Shown: piece by piece, positions 22,723 through 30,611 of the stretch
Numbering within the stretch: position 1 is the first letter of the stretch
Layout of the letters: every line of letters starts with the position of its first letter
Assembly: GCA_028714495.1 (NCBI GenBank)
Contig: JAQTMH010000001.1
Coordinates: forward strand, 309,036 to 343,867
DNA from: Patescibacteria group bacterium
GTDB lineage: Bacteria; Patescibacteriota; Patescibacteriia; JAHIZJ01
Length of the DNA: 34,832 nt
Reading direction: 5' to 3'
Notes under the pieces: model-generated
Database searches by the model: none
What the model saw: the letters and a program-made list of their open reading frames with translations, nothing else
What the model was told of the DNA's origin: nothing
Translations under genes and position numbers: made by a program

Positions 22723-22763
22723 CAAATAAAAAATGGCCTGACCAATAATGATCTGGCCATTTT
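22723..22763 (-). terminator. terminator of the 110-aa gene
   Basis: On the minus strand, AAAATGGCC (complement of 22755-22763) pairs with GGCCATTTT (complement of 22730-22738), with an extra GATC/GGTC pairing inside the loop, followed by TTTATTTG. It starts 34 bp after the stop. Confidence 0.75.
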
Positions 22764-22796
22764 GAGCGATCAACTCACTAGCTCCCAGTGTGTTGA

Positions 22797-23129
22797 CTAG
22801 CCGTCATCCCGGCCGTTATTCCATTTACTCCAGGCAAAACCAGTAGCCCACGCGAGCAGCTCTTCCTCGGACATTCTCCTAACAGGCCCCGTAGCAGGCA
22901 AATCTTCGGGATGTCTGCTCTGCCTTCTGGCACATTCGAGCTGGCCGGCAAACGTCCTCAAGTCCTGACCAACTGAACCGACCAGTTCACGTTTCTGCCA
23001 GGGAAACCGCGTCTCGTAAATCCTTGCCTGCTTCTCAGCCAGTACCTCGGCGGTTGATCTGAGCACCCGCACTGTGCTCGGGTCGACTCCCTGCAAGGCC
23101 CTTCCGCACGCAGTAGGATCAAAGGACAT
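22797..23129 (-). CDS. unrecognised 110-aa protein
   Basis: A complete single-gene unit: promoter (23197-23225), a strong Shine-Dalgarno GGGAGGAG 6 nt before ATG 23129, and a terminator. This makes the gene convincing although no family is recognised. The protein is soluble and Arg- and Glu-rich with no TM segment. Its middle (about 20-70) is predicted helical, with EVLAEKQARIYETRF and a QDLRTFAGQLECARRQ stretch. The C-terminal part has MSEEELLAWATGFAWSKW, another amphipathic helix rich in Trp. The codon use is G+C-richer than that of its neighbours and the strong Shine-Dalgarno is unlike most genes here, both compatible with recent acquisition. Confidence 0.7.
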   Translation of the reverse strand: MSFDPTACGRALQGVDPSTVRVLRSTAEVLAEKQARIYETRFPWQKRELVGSVGQDLRTFAGQLECARRQSRHPEDLPATGPVRRMSEEELLAWATGFAWSKWNNGRDDG

Positions 23130-23196
23130 GGCTAACTCCTCCCTAGATATAGAGTTGATCTATGGAAAAGGAACACGGCTTTCACTTTCATACATT

Positions 23197-23225
23197 ATCA
23201 TACTTTTATACTAAAATCAATTCAA
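23197..23225 (-). promoter_or_regulatory. promoter of the 110-aa gene
   Basis: On the minus strand, TTGAAT (complement of 23220-23225), a 17-bp spacer and TATGAT (complement of 23197-23202). The leader is about 60 nt and ends in a strong Shine-Dalgarno. Confidence 0.7.
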
Positions 23226-23228
23226 TAT

Positions 23229-23256
23229 CTAAAAAATGCCTAAAATTAGGCATTTT
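23229..23256 (-). terminator. pilB terminator
   Basis: A perfect 10-bp stem AAAATGCCTA (23233-23242) / TAGGCATTTT (23247-23256) with a 4-nt loop. On the minus strand it runs into TTTTTTAG. It starts 16 bp after the pilB stop. Confidence 0.8.
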
Positions 23257-23272
23257 AATTGTTGATAACCTA

Positions 23273-24991
23273 TTATTCTGCTACCCGAAATACTTCCTCG
23301 ATTGTCGTTATCCCGTCGATCGCTTTAAGTATACCGTCCTGAACCATTGTAATCATCCCATGTTTCATGGCTAGGTCTTGAAGTTCGTTTTCAGACACAT
23401 TACCTGAAAGAATGCTTTTTTCAAGTTCCGGGTTCATAGTCATTATCTCATAGAGGCCGACTCTACCCTTCATACCCAATTTCTGGCATTTTGGACAGCC
23501 TTGCCCTTTATAAAATTTGACTTTGCCACTGTCTACCTCATATCCTGAGTTGGCCGGAATTTCACTGATAATCTTTTTAATTTTCTCCATCTCTGTTTCG
23601 TTCGGCTGATATTCAATCTTGCAGTTGGGGCAAATTCTCCTGACCAGCCGCTGAGCCATCACCGAATTTAGGGCTGGCGCGAGGAGAAATGGCTTGGCGT
23701 CTAAAGCGATAAACCGCGGGATAGTCCCGGCCGCGCTATTAGTATGGATTGTCGATAAAACCAGGTGTCCGGTCAAAGCGGCTTGGATGGCTATTTCAGC
23801 CGTCTCGCTATCACGAATTTCACCAACCATTACAATATCAGGATCTTGCCTCAAAATAGCGCGCAACCCCTTGGCAAAAGTATAATCACGGCTTACGTCT
23901 ATCTGGCTTTGACTGATGCCGGCCAGCTTATATTCGATTGGATCTTCTAGGGTGACGATCTTCGCGTCCGGACGATTTAAAAGGTTAAGAATAGCGTAAA
24001 GAGTCGTGGTTTTACCCGAACCAGTCGGCCCGGTAGTAATAATCATTCCGTTGGGCCGATCTATTTCCCGTTTCAGCCAATCATAAGCTCGGCCGCGAAT
24101 ACCCAGATCGTCAAATTTTAAACCCGTGGCTGATGAGCGTAAAAGCCTCATGACTACGCTCTCGCCATAGGCCGTCGGCAGAGTTGAAACACGAATATCT
24201 ATTTTATCATCTCCGGTAGCCACCGTAATCCGCCCATCTTGCGGCATGGTAGTAACGTTCAGTTTCAATCTGGCCATGAGTTTTATTCGGCTAATTACTT
24301 TTGGCCATTGGTTTTTTTCCATTGTCGCTACGTCAAAGAGCAGGCCATCGACTCGAAATCGCACTTTTATTTGCTTCTCTTCCGCCTCAATATGTATGTC
24401 CGAAGCTCCGGCGTTAATCGCCGACGCCAAGATAATCGTAAAGATGTCGGTTATTGACGCTATCTTTATCTTCCGATCAAGGGTAGGGAAATCAGTAATC
24501 TCGTTTTGATAGCGTACGATATCCGCTTGGCTGATTTGAAGGTCGCTCGTTACCTGTTTGATTTTTACTACCCGTTCATAGTTCTTGAGCGCGTGTTCGA
24601 AACTATCCTGCGAAATTAAATAAAGATCGACTCCGCCGTGATATTTCTGGGCAAGTTTTGAGACCATTCCCTGAAGCGTCGGCAGCTCTGGGTCAACTAT
24701 TCCCAGACGCAGTCTTCGGCCGTTCTCAAAAAAAACGATCGCTTTATTATCCCTAGCCTCAACTTCAGTAATCGTGGCAATTGTTTCCGGACTGATCGGA
24801 TAACCCCTGAGACTGACGTAGTTTAGGCCTAATTCCTGGGCCCGATTCCGAGTTAATCTCTCCTGTTCCTTAATGTCAATCTGTTTCATCTTTTCGCTGA
24901 GACGATCGGTCGTCAAAGGTCCAGCGGCCGGCTGACCCGTGGCTTTTGATTCTTTGATTAAATCCTCAATTGAGGGCGTAAGTTTTGTCAT
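23273..24991 (-). CDS. pilB: type IV pilus assembly ATPase PilB (GspE/PilB family)
   Basis: 572 residues. The cytoplasmic hexameric motor that drives pilin polymerisation, the counterpart of PilT at 1030. An MshEN-like N-terminal domain (about 28-150) precedes the N2 domain (GASDIHIEAEEKQIKVRFRV, about 195-214). The Walker A GPTGSGKTT is at 321-329, the Asp box TLEDPIEY at about 347-354, the Walker B VMVGEIRD has Glu391, and the His box HLVLSTIHT is at 409-417. The zinc module is complete, with CPNC at 454-457 and CPKC at 499-502, which distinguishes PilB/GspE from PilT. The transcript starts at an extended -10 only 10 bp before the ATG, so the leader is about 3-5 nt. It stands alone between its own promoter and terminator. 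The pilin, PilC and prepilin peptidase genes are not in the window. Confidence 0.96.
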   Translation of the reverse strand: MTKLTPSIEDLIKESKATGQPAAGPLTTDRLSEKMKQIDIKEQERLTRNRAQELGLNYVSLRGYPISPETIATITEVEARDNKAIVFFENGRRLRLGIVDPELPTLQGMVSKLAQKYHGGVDLYLISQDSFEHALKNYERVVKIKQVTSDLQISQADIVRYQNEITDFPTLDRKIKIASITDIFTIILASAINAGASDIHIEAEEKQIKVRFRVDGLLFDVATMEKNQWPKVISRIKLMARLKLNVTTMPQDGRITVATGDDKIDIRVSTLPTAYGESVVMRLLRSSATGLKFDDLGIRGRAYDWLKREIDRPNGMIITTGPTGSGKTTTLYAILNLLNRPDAKIVTLEDPIEYKLAGISQSQIDVSRDYTFAKGLRAILRQDPDIVMVGEIRDSETAEIAIQAALTGHLVLSTIHTNSAAGTIPRFIALDAKPFLLAPALNSVMAQRLVRRICPNCKIEYQPNETEMEKIKKIISEIPANSGYEVDSGKVKFYKGQGCPKCQKLGMKGRVGLYEIMTMNPELEKSILSGNVSENELQDLAMKHGMITMVQDGILKAIDGITTIEEVFRVAE

Positions 24992-25001
24992 AGGTCTCTA
25001 A

Positions 25002-25010
25002 AGTATATCA
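25002..25010 (-). promoter_or_regulatory. pilB extended -10 promoter, near-leaderless
   Basis: On the minus strand TGATATACT (TGn plus TATACT) lies 10 bp before the ATG at 24991. The -35 position is a T run. The predicted start at about 24995 leaves a 3-5 nt leader. Confidence 0.6.
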
Positions 25011-25024
25011 GATTTTTACAAAAT

Positions 25025-25050
25025 AAAAAAACGGGCGCTGCGCCAGCTGT
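25025..25050 (-). terminator. probable terminator of the DHH-family gene
   Basis: On the minus strand a short GC-rich stem (GGCG-CAG-CGCC, complement of 25034-25044), with alternative GCTG/CAGC pairing, runs into CGTTTTTTTATTTT. It separates this gene from pilB, which has its own promoter immediately downstream. Confidence 0.5.
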
Positions 25051-25060
25051 TTTGAATAAT

Positions 25061-26194
25061 TTAGGACACGTATTGTTCGAGCGTCTTAATCAGTTTTTGC
25101 TCGAGAGTAATAATATCGGTATTATCAATTTGTATCTTGGTAAATCCTTTTCTAATCTCCGGATGGAATTCTCTTAAAATCCTAACCGGGTCGAGATAGT
25201 GCGGCATATAAATGATCCCCTGTACCCGGCCGGGCTTTGCTTCATAAAGAATTAAAATCACTTTGGCGTCCGGGGTGTTGACGATTAGTTCGTCAATTAC
25301 GCCTGGCAAGTCGTCCACCCTGGCTCCTGATTTTACGAAATCGTCAGCCGATAATAGCGACCAGACTATGGTCCGGTGTTTATTGGTTCTTAAGCGGGCC
25401 AGGGTCCTGCCCCATAGTTTCAGCGTGGTGATCGATTTTGTTTGATAGAGATTCTTAATAATCTCATCGCGCCGAGCTCCTGAGTCAATCAGGTAGCTAG
25501 CCACCGCTAATGACTTCGGGGTAACCGCCGGACTCTGAAAGCTTTTGGTTTTTGAGATAATGCCCGTCAAAAGATTAGTGGCGATGTATTCATCCAAATT
25601 TTCCTCACCCATAAACTTTATCAGTTCAAAGACAATTTCCGAAGTTGAAGTGGCGGTAATGTCAACGATGTTTACTTGACCAAAGTTTTCATTGGCCGCC
25701 TTATGATCAATATTGATGGTAGGTGTTTGATAAAAGAATTCGGTATGATCATCATAGAGCTTGCCCAATGAATCGAGATCGGTGGCGCCCAGGACAACGA
25801 TCAGATCGTGGGCAAACTTACCAGATTCAGTAGAAACGTCCTTAGCTTCAAAATGGCCACTGTGTGGTGTAATATAAATGTACAGCTTTTTGTCTCTGAT
25901 ATCGTAGCTTAGTTCCTCGACATTGGTGCGGCTAACATCCAACGTGATAATGAACTGCCTCAAGCTGGTGAGATCATTGTGAATGTTTTCGCTTTTTGGC
26001 AGGAAATTCGCGTTGGGTGGAAGCTGAAATTCATTGCAGACAATCTTGCACTCTTTTTTGAACTTTTCTATGACTAAAAAAAGGGCTAAGCCGGACGCGA
26101 TGACATCAATCGACGGATCGCGCGGCATAACAATTAGTATGTTCTTGGATTTTTTGATAATATCTCGAGCTTGTTGAAACGGGGATAGGGCCAT
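25061..26194 (-). CDS. DHH-superfamily protein with degenerate metal-binding motifs
   Basis: 377 residues with the overall plan of NrnA/RecJ-like DHH phosphoesterases (DHH domain about 10-190, DHHA1-like domain about 260-370). The usual H-x-x-PDGDAIGS motif is MPRDPSIDVIAS here (23-34): the His and the first Asp are lost and only Asp30 is kept. Asp86 (TLDVSRTN) is present. The signature Asp-His-His is NIDHKAANENFG with Lys165 instead of the second His. VVLGATDLDSLG (133-144) lacks the usual Asp at its start but offers Asp139. Two or more metal ligands are missing, so catalysis is doubtful. Active relatives degrade nanoRNA or cyclic dinucleotides; this one may bind rather than cut nucleotides. 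It has its own promoter and terminator, no Shine-Dalgarno, and is divergent from tsaE. Confidence 0.85.
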   Translation of the reverse strand: MALSPFQQARDIIKKSKNILIVMPRDPSIDVIASGLALFLVIEKFKKECKIVCNEFQLPPNANFLPKSENIHNDLTSLRQFIITLDVSRTNVEELSYDIRDKKLYIYITPHSGHFEAKDVSTESGKFAHDLIVVLGATDLDSLGKLYDDHTEFFYQTPTINIDHKAANENFGQVNIVDITATSTSEIVFELIKFMGEENLDEYIATNLLTGIISKTKSFQSPAVTPKSLAVASYLIDSGARRDEIIKNLYQTKSITTLKLWGRTLARLRTNKHRTIVWSLLSADDFVKSGARVDDLPGVIDELIVNTPDAKVILILYEAKPGRVQGIIYMPHYLDPVRILREFHPEIRKGFTKIQIDNTDIITLEQKLIKTLEQYVS

Positions 26195-26226
26195 ATTTGC
26201 TAGCTTTCTTTGGTTTAGAATTACTT

Positions 26227-26255
26227 AGCATATCGCAGCAAAAAAGGTATGTCAA
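26227..26255 (-). promoter_or_regulatory. promoter of the DHH-family gene
   Basis: On the minus strand, TTGACA (complement of 26250-26255), a 17-bp spacer and TATGCT (complement of 26227-26232). The leader is about 25 nt. No comparable promoter is visible for divergent tsaE, apart from a TATTAG at 26262-26267 without a -35. Confidence 0.8.
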
Positions 26256-26280
26256 GATGAATATTAGATAAACCACTTGG

Positions 26281-26712
26281 ATGAAAAAATACCTTTCGAA
26301 AAACGTTAACCAGACATTAGTTTTATCTCTAATATTAGCCAAATTACTAAAAGGTGGAGATGTTGTACTTTTTAAGGGTGGCTTGGGAAGCGGAAAAACC
26401 ACTTTTGTAAAAGGAATCGCTCGTTATTTTGGAATCAGATCTCTTATCCAAAGCCCCACCTTTGTGATTTATAAGCCCTACACCATATCCAAACACCGTT
26501 CTGAGTGTAAGGCTAAATATCTCTACCATATCGACACCTACAGGCTAAATAGCAAAAAAGACGCAGAAAATCTTGGATTATTCGAAATATTGACAAACAA
26601 GAATAATATTGTCTTAATTGAGAATCCAAAGTATTTTTTTGCCAATGTTAGCAATAAAAAGTATGTTACAATCAAGAATAGTAATTCTACAACAAGATTA
26701 TTTCAATTTTAA
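26281..26712 (+). CDS. tsaE: tRNA threonylcarbamoyladenosine biosynthesis ATPase TsaE
   Basis: 143 residues, family length. An ATPase that supports the TsaB-TsaD complex in t6A synthesis. The P-loop GGLGSGKTTF is at about 33-42, followed by the family motif SPTFVIYKPY (about 58-67) and the acidic HIDTYRL (about 83-89). The conserved C-terminal LIEW-type element is changed to LIENPKYF, and the C-terminus is short. The gene is clearly more A+T-rich than its neighbours. It starts at ATG 26281 without a Shine-Dalgarno or a clear promoter. TsaD is about 9 kb away; TsaB is not in the window. Confidence 0.9.
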   Translation: MKKYLSKNVNQTLVLSLILAKLLKGGDVVLFKGGLGSGKTTFVKGIARYFGIRSLIQSPTFVIYKPYTISKHRSECKAKYLYHIDTYRLNSKKDAENLGLFEILTNKNNIVLIENPKYFFANVSNKKYVTIKNSNSTTRLFQF

Positions 26713-26713
26713 T

Positions 26714-26742
26714 TTGACAAATACAAAAATATAAAGTATAAT
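26714..26742 (+). promoter_or_regulatory. consensus promoter of the LysM surface protein gene
   Basis: A perfect TTGACA (26714-26719), 17 bp, and a perfect TATAAT (26737-26742), the best promoter in the window. It begins 1 bp after the tsaE stop. The predicted start is near 26749. Confidence 0.92.
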
Positions 26743-26748
26743 ATAGAT

Positions 26749-26905
26749 ATAAAGCATATCCTCGGGTACACAAAAAACCAATAAAATCCAAATAAACTGA
26801 AATAAAAATTAAATTTGAATAAAATGTCGGTTCGCTCTATCGAACCCTTAATCATTTACCATCACGCCCTTTGGTAATTCCTAGGAGGGTGTTTTCGCGT
26901 TAACT
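26749..26905 (+). promoter_or_regulatory. structured 157-nt leader of the LysM protein gene
   Basis: An A-rich first half is followed by two hairpins: GGTTCG (26829-26834) with CGAACC (26841-26846), and TTACCA (26856-26861) with TGGTAA (26872-26877). A strong AGGAGGG lies at 26883-26889, but it is 16 nt from the ATG at 26906 and no alternative start codon in range gives an open frame. It does not match a riboswitch class I know. Confidence 0.5.
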
Positions 26906-29900
26906 ATGTTTCCCTATTGCAAAAAAATTAGATACTTTTTCGTTGACCTGATATCCCAGATCAGGCGTCGTCAAAGATGCTTGTCTGGCTTTTGGCAAAA
27001 AACTTTTTTGGGCTTCGCCTACTGGCTTGTCTTTATTATATCGCATATCTGCATCTCTATTGTTTGTTTGCCGGTTTATCTCACGAAAAGCCCTTACGAA
27101 AGCTTTCAACTTTTAGCGCGTCAGGGCGGCGGAGGCAAATATCTTGATTCATATGATCAGCATCTAGTCTTTCAAAGAATTTCAGTCGCGACGGCAATTT
27201 TTTCTGTGACTTTGGTCATCATAAAAATTTTGACCGTGGTCTTAATCTCTCTCTATTCAATTTCGCCAGATCTCGGATCGGCCGCGGGCGGCGACGAACA
27301 AGGCGGCTGCCAATGCGATAGACATAATTTCGGCGGAACTGTTTCTGATTGCGTTACCGATCAAACCTTTGTCTTGGGCGGCAGCTGGCTTGAAACTGGC
27401 CATGGCTGCTTGGCCCTTGATTTTGTCTGGGAATATTATGACTATTCGACTGGCCAAACCACTAGCATGGCGCCAGCCGGCACAGCCTTCACCGTACCCA
27501 TCAACCCGATACTAGACGTTCCCGAAGACAATATAGAATCCCAGACTGTAACCTGTAAGACAACGGGTAAGTATTTGGCCAAGGTCGACATCGATAATAT
27601 TCCGCCTGAAAGCTATTTGATTTACATCAATACTCCAGCCGTGCCCTCAGGCGCTTCAGCCACGCCAAATAGTGAAAACGCCCTCACTGTCTCCTGGAAT
27701 GATAACGCAAACAACGAGGAATATTATCGGATTGAATATGCCAGCTATGCTGGAAGCTGCGGCGCCTATTCAGAAGATGGCACGACAAATCAAAATATCT
27801 CTTCGTATAATCTAGACGGGTTAAGTCCAAATCAGCCTTACTGCGCTCGCGTTCGGGCCTCCAATCCGGTCGGCAACACTACCTATTCCACGGCCGCGGT
27901 TGTCAGAACTTATGCACCGGATCCCAACACCAGCTCAGCGCGTTCCGCCTCAACCTGGTATACGAGCGGCGATTTCACCTTTTCAAATAATGACTCCTGG
28001 GGCGCGGGCGGGGTCGAATATTTCCGATACGCCTGGGATACCTCAAGCTCTCATACTTGGACAGGCGCGGAAACCACTTGGTCAGCCGATACGCTGTCAC
28101 TAAATACCACTGATACAACCGGCAAGTATCTCCATCTGAAATCGTATAACGCCGATGACGCCACTTCCGATAGCGCGGTTGTTGATTTGGGTCCATACTT
28201 TTTTGACTCTATCGAACCGCCGGCCACCACCCAAGTCAAAGACGGCGCTAGTTCTGATATCAACTGGGCTAATAGTTCTTCTTCGCTGGCCGCAAACTGG
28301 CCAGAGATTGTTGACGCCACTTCCGGCCTGCTTAAGTATCAATATGCCATCGGAACTTCTTCTGGCGGGACTGACGTACGAGATTGGACTGACCATGATA
28401 CCAGCACTTCAATTTCCCTCACCGGTTTGACTCTGACTGAAGGCAATACCTATTATCTATCGATCAGGGGAGTTGATAACGCTGGTTTGGCCGGCGACGC
28501 TACCAGCTCGGATGGCGTGACACTCGATCTAACCAATCCTCTTATCATTGACAACGAAACAACTGATCGCGGCTGGTTAAACGCTGGCCCCTCTTTTAAT
28601 GTCGATTTTACAAATCAGAGCTCTGGCTCTCTCCTCGATTCTGCCCAGTATGCCGTCGGATCGACTGCCGGCGCTACTGACGTAATTGATTGGACAAATA
28701 TTTTCACCGATGACGTCAATGGCTATACGACAAACTGGACTGTTGATTTCCAGAATCTACGGGAAGGTGAAAACTATGTTTCGGCAAGGACAACTGACTT
28801 GGCCGGTAACACGCTGACTGAATCAGACATATTTACTGTAAAAAAAGATGCGGTCGCGGCTACGATTTCTCAAATCTCAAGCCAATCAGAAACTACTCAA
28901 GCCACCATTACCTGGCAAACCAGCGAACCAGCCACCACTCAAATTGAGTGGGGTTCGACCCAAAACCTCGGCTATACCACAACCCTTATTTCGGAACTGA
29001 CTACCGAGCACACTGTTACCCTCACCGGCTTAAATGAGGGGCAAACCTATTATTACCAAATTTTGGCAAACGACCGCGCTAACAACAATAGCCAATCAAA
29101 TATTCTGAACCTCGCGACTTCAGAGCTTGAACCAACCCTGATCACAAACGCCCTAGTTTCCGAAATTAGCGAAACCTCGGCCAAGGTAACCTGGGAGACA
29201 AATCACCCGGCCACTTCCAAGGTCCGTTTTGGCCCAACCACCGCCTATGGCCAAGAGGTGTTTGATTCTACTCTGGTGGCTGACCACGCCCTGGTTTTAT
29301 CCGATCTAACTCCTGGTACAACCTACCACTACGAAGTTTTATCAACCGGAAATACTGTCGCCATAGATGCCGATGCCACTTTCACCACTTCAGAAGAGAC
29401 CCCGGCCGAGGAAGAACCTGAGGAGGAAGAACCCGAAGAAGAAACACCGCCTTCTGAGCCTGTGCCTGGCCCGTATATCTTTGATCTTCCCACCCCCACC
29501 GTGGTCTCGCCCCAGGCTAACGAAACTACAAAAACCCGCCAGCCGGTCATTACTGGTCTGGCCCTCAGCTCAAATTTAATAAAAGTGTTTATTGACGGTA
29601 TTTACAATGGCTACACTTCCGCTTCAAACGATCAGTCCGGTACAGGCAATTTTTCCTATAAACCATTTCTGAATCTCACGGTCGGTACCCACACTCTCCA
29701 GGTCGAGGCTTGGTCAGAGAAACATCGCAGCCAGAAATCCAGCCTGATAAGCTTCGTGGTGCCTGTTTCTTATGTCACGCCAACCGTTATCCAGCCACTG
29801 GTTAAAGACGGACCGAATCCCGAGGTGGTAATTTCCGGTGTGGCAAAAAATAATTCACGAATTGTCATCCAGATCGACGGCCAGGAAGTGGCTGAAACCA

Positions 29901-30271
29901 AAACTATAAACGACCCCTCTGGTACGGGTAGTTTTTCAGTTGTCGTTTCAACTAATCACATTCTTTCCTCTGGCGAACACAAAATAACCGTGGTGGCTTA
30001 TTCCCAAAACGGTTTGGCGAGCCTACCAACAACGCCGGTGAGTTTTACAAAAACTACGGCCGACAATACGACTAAACCCACTTTAAAATTCGGCCGGACG
30101 ATAACCTACCGGGTAAGTTCCGGCGATTGTCTCTGGAATATTGCTAAAAAGTTTTTAGGTAACGGAGCGCGCTATCAAGAGATTGTCGCTCTAAATATCA
30201 TTTCGTATCCCTCACTCTCGGCTCAACCAAATTACATCAGACCAAACTGGGAATTAAACATCGCGCCATAA
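26906..30271 (+). CDS. membrane-anchored FN3 surface protein with C-terminal LysM domain
   Basis: 1,121 residues. The N-terminus is basic, with two predicted TM segments (about 34-60 and 92-119), then a Cys-containing region (GGCQCD near 133, more Cys to about 190). An FN3 domain (about 245-335) is followed by further beta-rich FN3-like repeats (about 340-650) with a recurrent WTG/DxT pattern. Two FN3-like domains of the kind in the giant protein's C-terminus follow (about 652-828; ATTQIEWG and ATSKVRFG). A Glu- and Pro-rich hinge (about 828-855), two Ig-like domains (about 862-1052) and a LysM motif (about 1064-1121; TYRVSSGDCLWNIAKKFL) close it. LysM domains bind peptidoglycan or other N-acetylglucosamine polymers, so the protein may link membrane and wall or bind a host or neighbour wall. 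The strong promoter suggests high expression. It is convergent with the yidC operon; no clear terminator is seen in the 46-bp gap. Confidence 0.92.
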   Translation: MFPYCKKIRYFFVDLISQIRRRQRCLSGFWQKTFLGFAYWLVFIISHICISIVCLPVYLTKSPYESFQLLARQGGGGKYLDSYDQHLVFQRISVATAIFSVTLVIIKILTVVLISLYSISPDLGSAAGGDEQGGCQCDRHNFGGTVSDCVTDQTFVLGGSWLETGHGCLALDFVWEYYDYSTGQTTSMAPAGTAFTVPINPILDVPEDNIESQTVTCKTTGKYLAKVDIDNIPPESYLIYINTPAVPSGASATPNSENALTVSWNDNANNEEYYRIEYASYAGSCGAYSEDGTTNQNISSYNLDGLSPNQPYCARVRASNPVGNTTYSTAAVVRTYAPDPNTSSARSASTWYTSGDFTFSNNDSWGAGGVEYFRYAWDTSSSHTWTGAETTWSADTLSLNTTDTTGKYLHLKSYNADDATSDSAVVDLGPYFFDSIEPPATTQVKDGASSDINWANSSSSLAANWPEIVDATSGLLKYQYAIGTSSGGTDVRDWTDHDTSTSISLTGLTLTEGNTYYLSIRGVDNAGLAGDATSSDGVTLDLTNPLIIDNETTDRGWLNAGPSFNVDFTNQSSGSLLDSAQYAVGSTAGATDVIDWTNIFTDDVNGYTTNWTVDFQNLREGENYVSARTTDLAGNTLTESDIFTVKKDAVAATISQISSQSETTQATITWQTSEPATTQIEWGSTQNLGYTTTLISELTTEHTVTLTGLNEGQTYYYQILANDRANNNSQSNILNLATSELEPTLITNALVSEISETSAKVTWETNHPATSKVRFGPTTAYGQEVFDSTLVADHALVLSDLTPGTTYHYEVLSTGNTVAIDADATFTTSEETPAEEEPEEEEPEEETPPSEPVPGPYIFDLPTPTVVSPQANETTKTRQPVITGLALSSNLIKVFIDGIYNGYTSASNDQSGTGNFSYKPFLNLTVGTHTLQVEAWSEKHRSQKSSLISFVVPVSYVTPTVIQPLVKDGPNPEVVISGVAKNNSRIVIQIDGQEVAETKTINDPSGTGSFSVVVSTNHILSSGEHKITVVAYSQNGLASLPTTPVSFTKTTADNTTKPTLKFGRTITYRVSSGDCLWNIAKKFLGNGARYQEIVALNIISYPSLSAQPNYIRPNWELNIAP

Positions 30272-30317
30272 CAAAAAGCAACCTGGCCACCCTTTTCTTG
30301 GTTCAGATCGATACCTT

Positions 30318-30611
30318 CTAGCCGCTGGCGGGCACAACTCCCTTCGAGGCCATTCGCGCCTCTTTCTCTACTAATTCTTTTATTACTCCATCCTCAACAA
30401 CCATTTTTTCCACGGTCAGGCTTATAACATTGCTCGGTAAAATAATCAGTTCTTGATCAAAAAACCCGACTATCCCCTGATGGGTCTTAACGTAATAACG
30501 GGTGATCTTTTGTTCCAATTCATCAACGTCGAAATGAGTAATATAGCCAAGATGCGTATTTGACTTGGTGTAGACCGGGAGTTTAATTAGGTCTTTGTTC
30601 TGCAGTACCAT
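30318..30611 (-). CDS. PRC-barrel domain protein
   Basis: 97 residues. Residues 5-75 form a PRC barrel: DLIKLPVYTKSNTHLGYITH is the typical opening, followed by a strand-rich part up to LIILPSNVISLT. Such barrels occur in RimM, the photosynthetic reaction centre H chain and sporulation protein YlmC, and mainly mediate protein or RNA contacts. A charged helix (VEKEARMASK) ends it. The ATG lies inside yidC (29-bp overlap), so translation is probably coupled. The position at the end of the rpmH-rnpA-yidD-yidC operon is where many bacteria have the RNA-binding gene jag/khpB. The function is unknown; a link to membrane insertion or RNA is inference. Confidence 0.88.
   Translation of the reverse strand: MVLQNKDLIKLPVYTKSNTHLGYITHFDVDELEQKITRYYVKTHQGIVGFFDQELIILPSNVISLTVEKMVVEDGVIKELVEKEARMASKGVVPASG

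Noticed and set aside
22384-22800. 138-codon plus-strand ORF after the 405-aa gene
   Set aside because: It overlaps the end of that gene in another frame and runs through three hairpins and two terminators; there is no start signal or family match.
23162-23374. 70-codon plus-strand ORF
   Set aside because: It spans the promoter of the 110-aa gene and the pilB terminator and ends inside pilB on the opposite strand.
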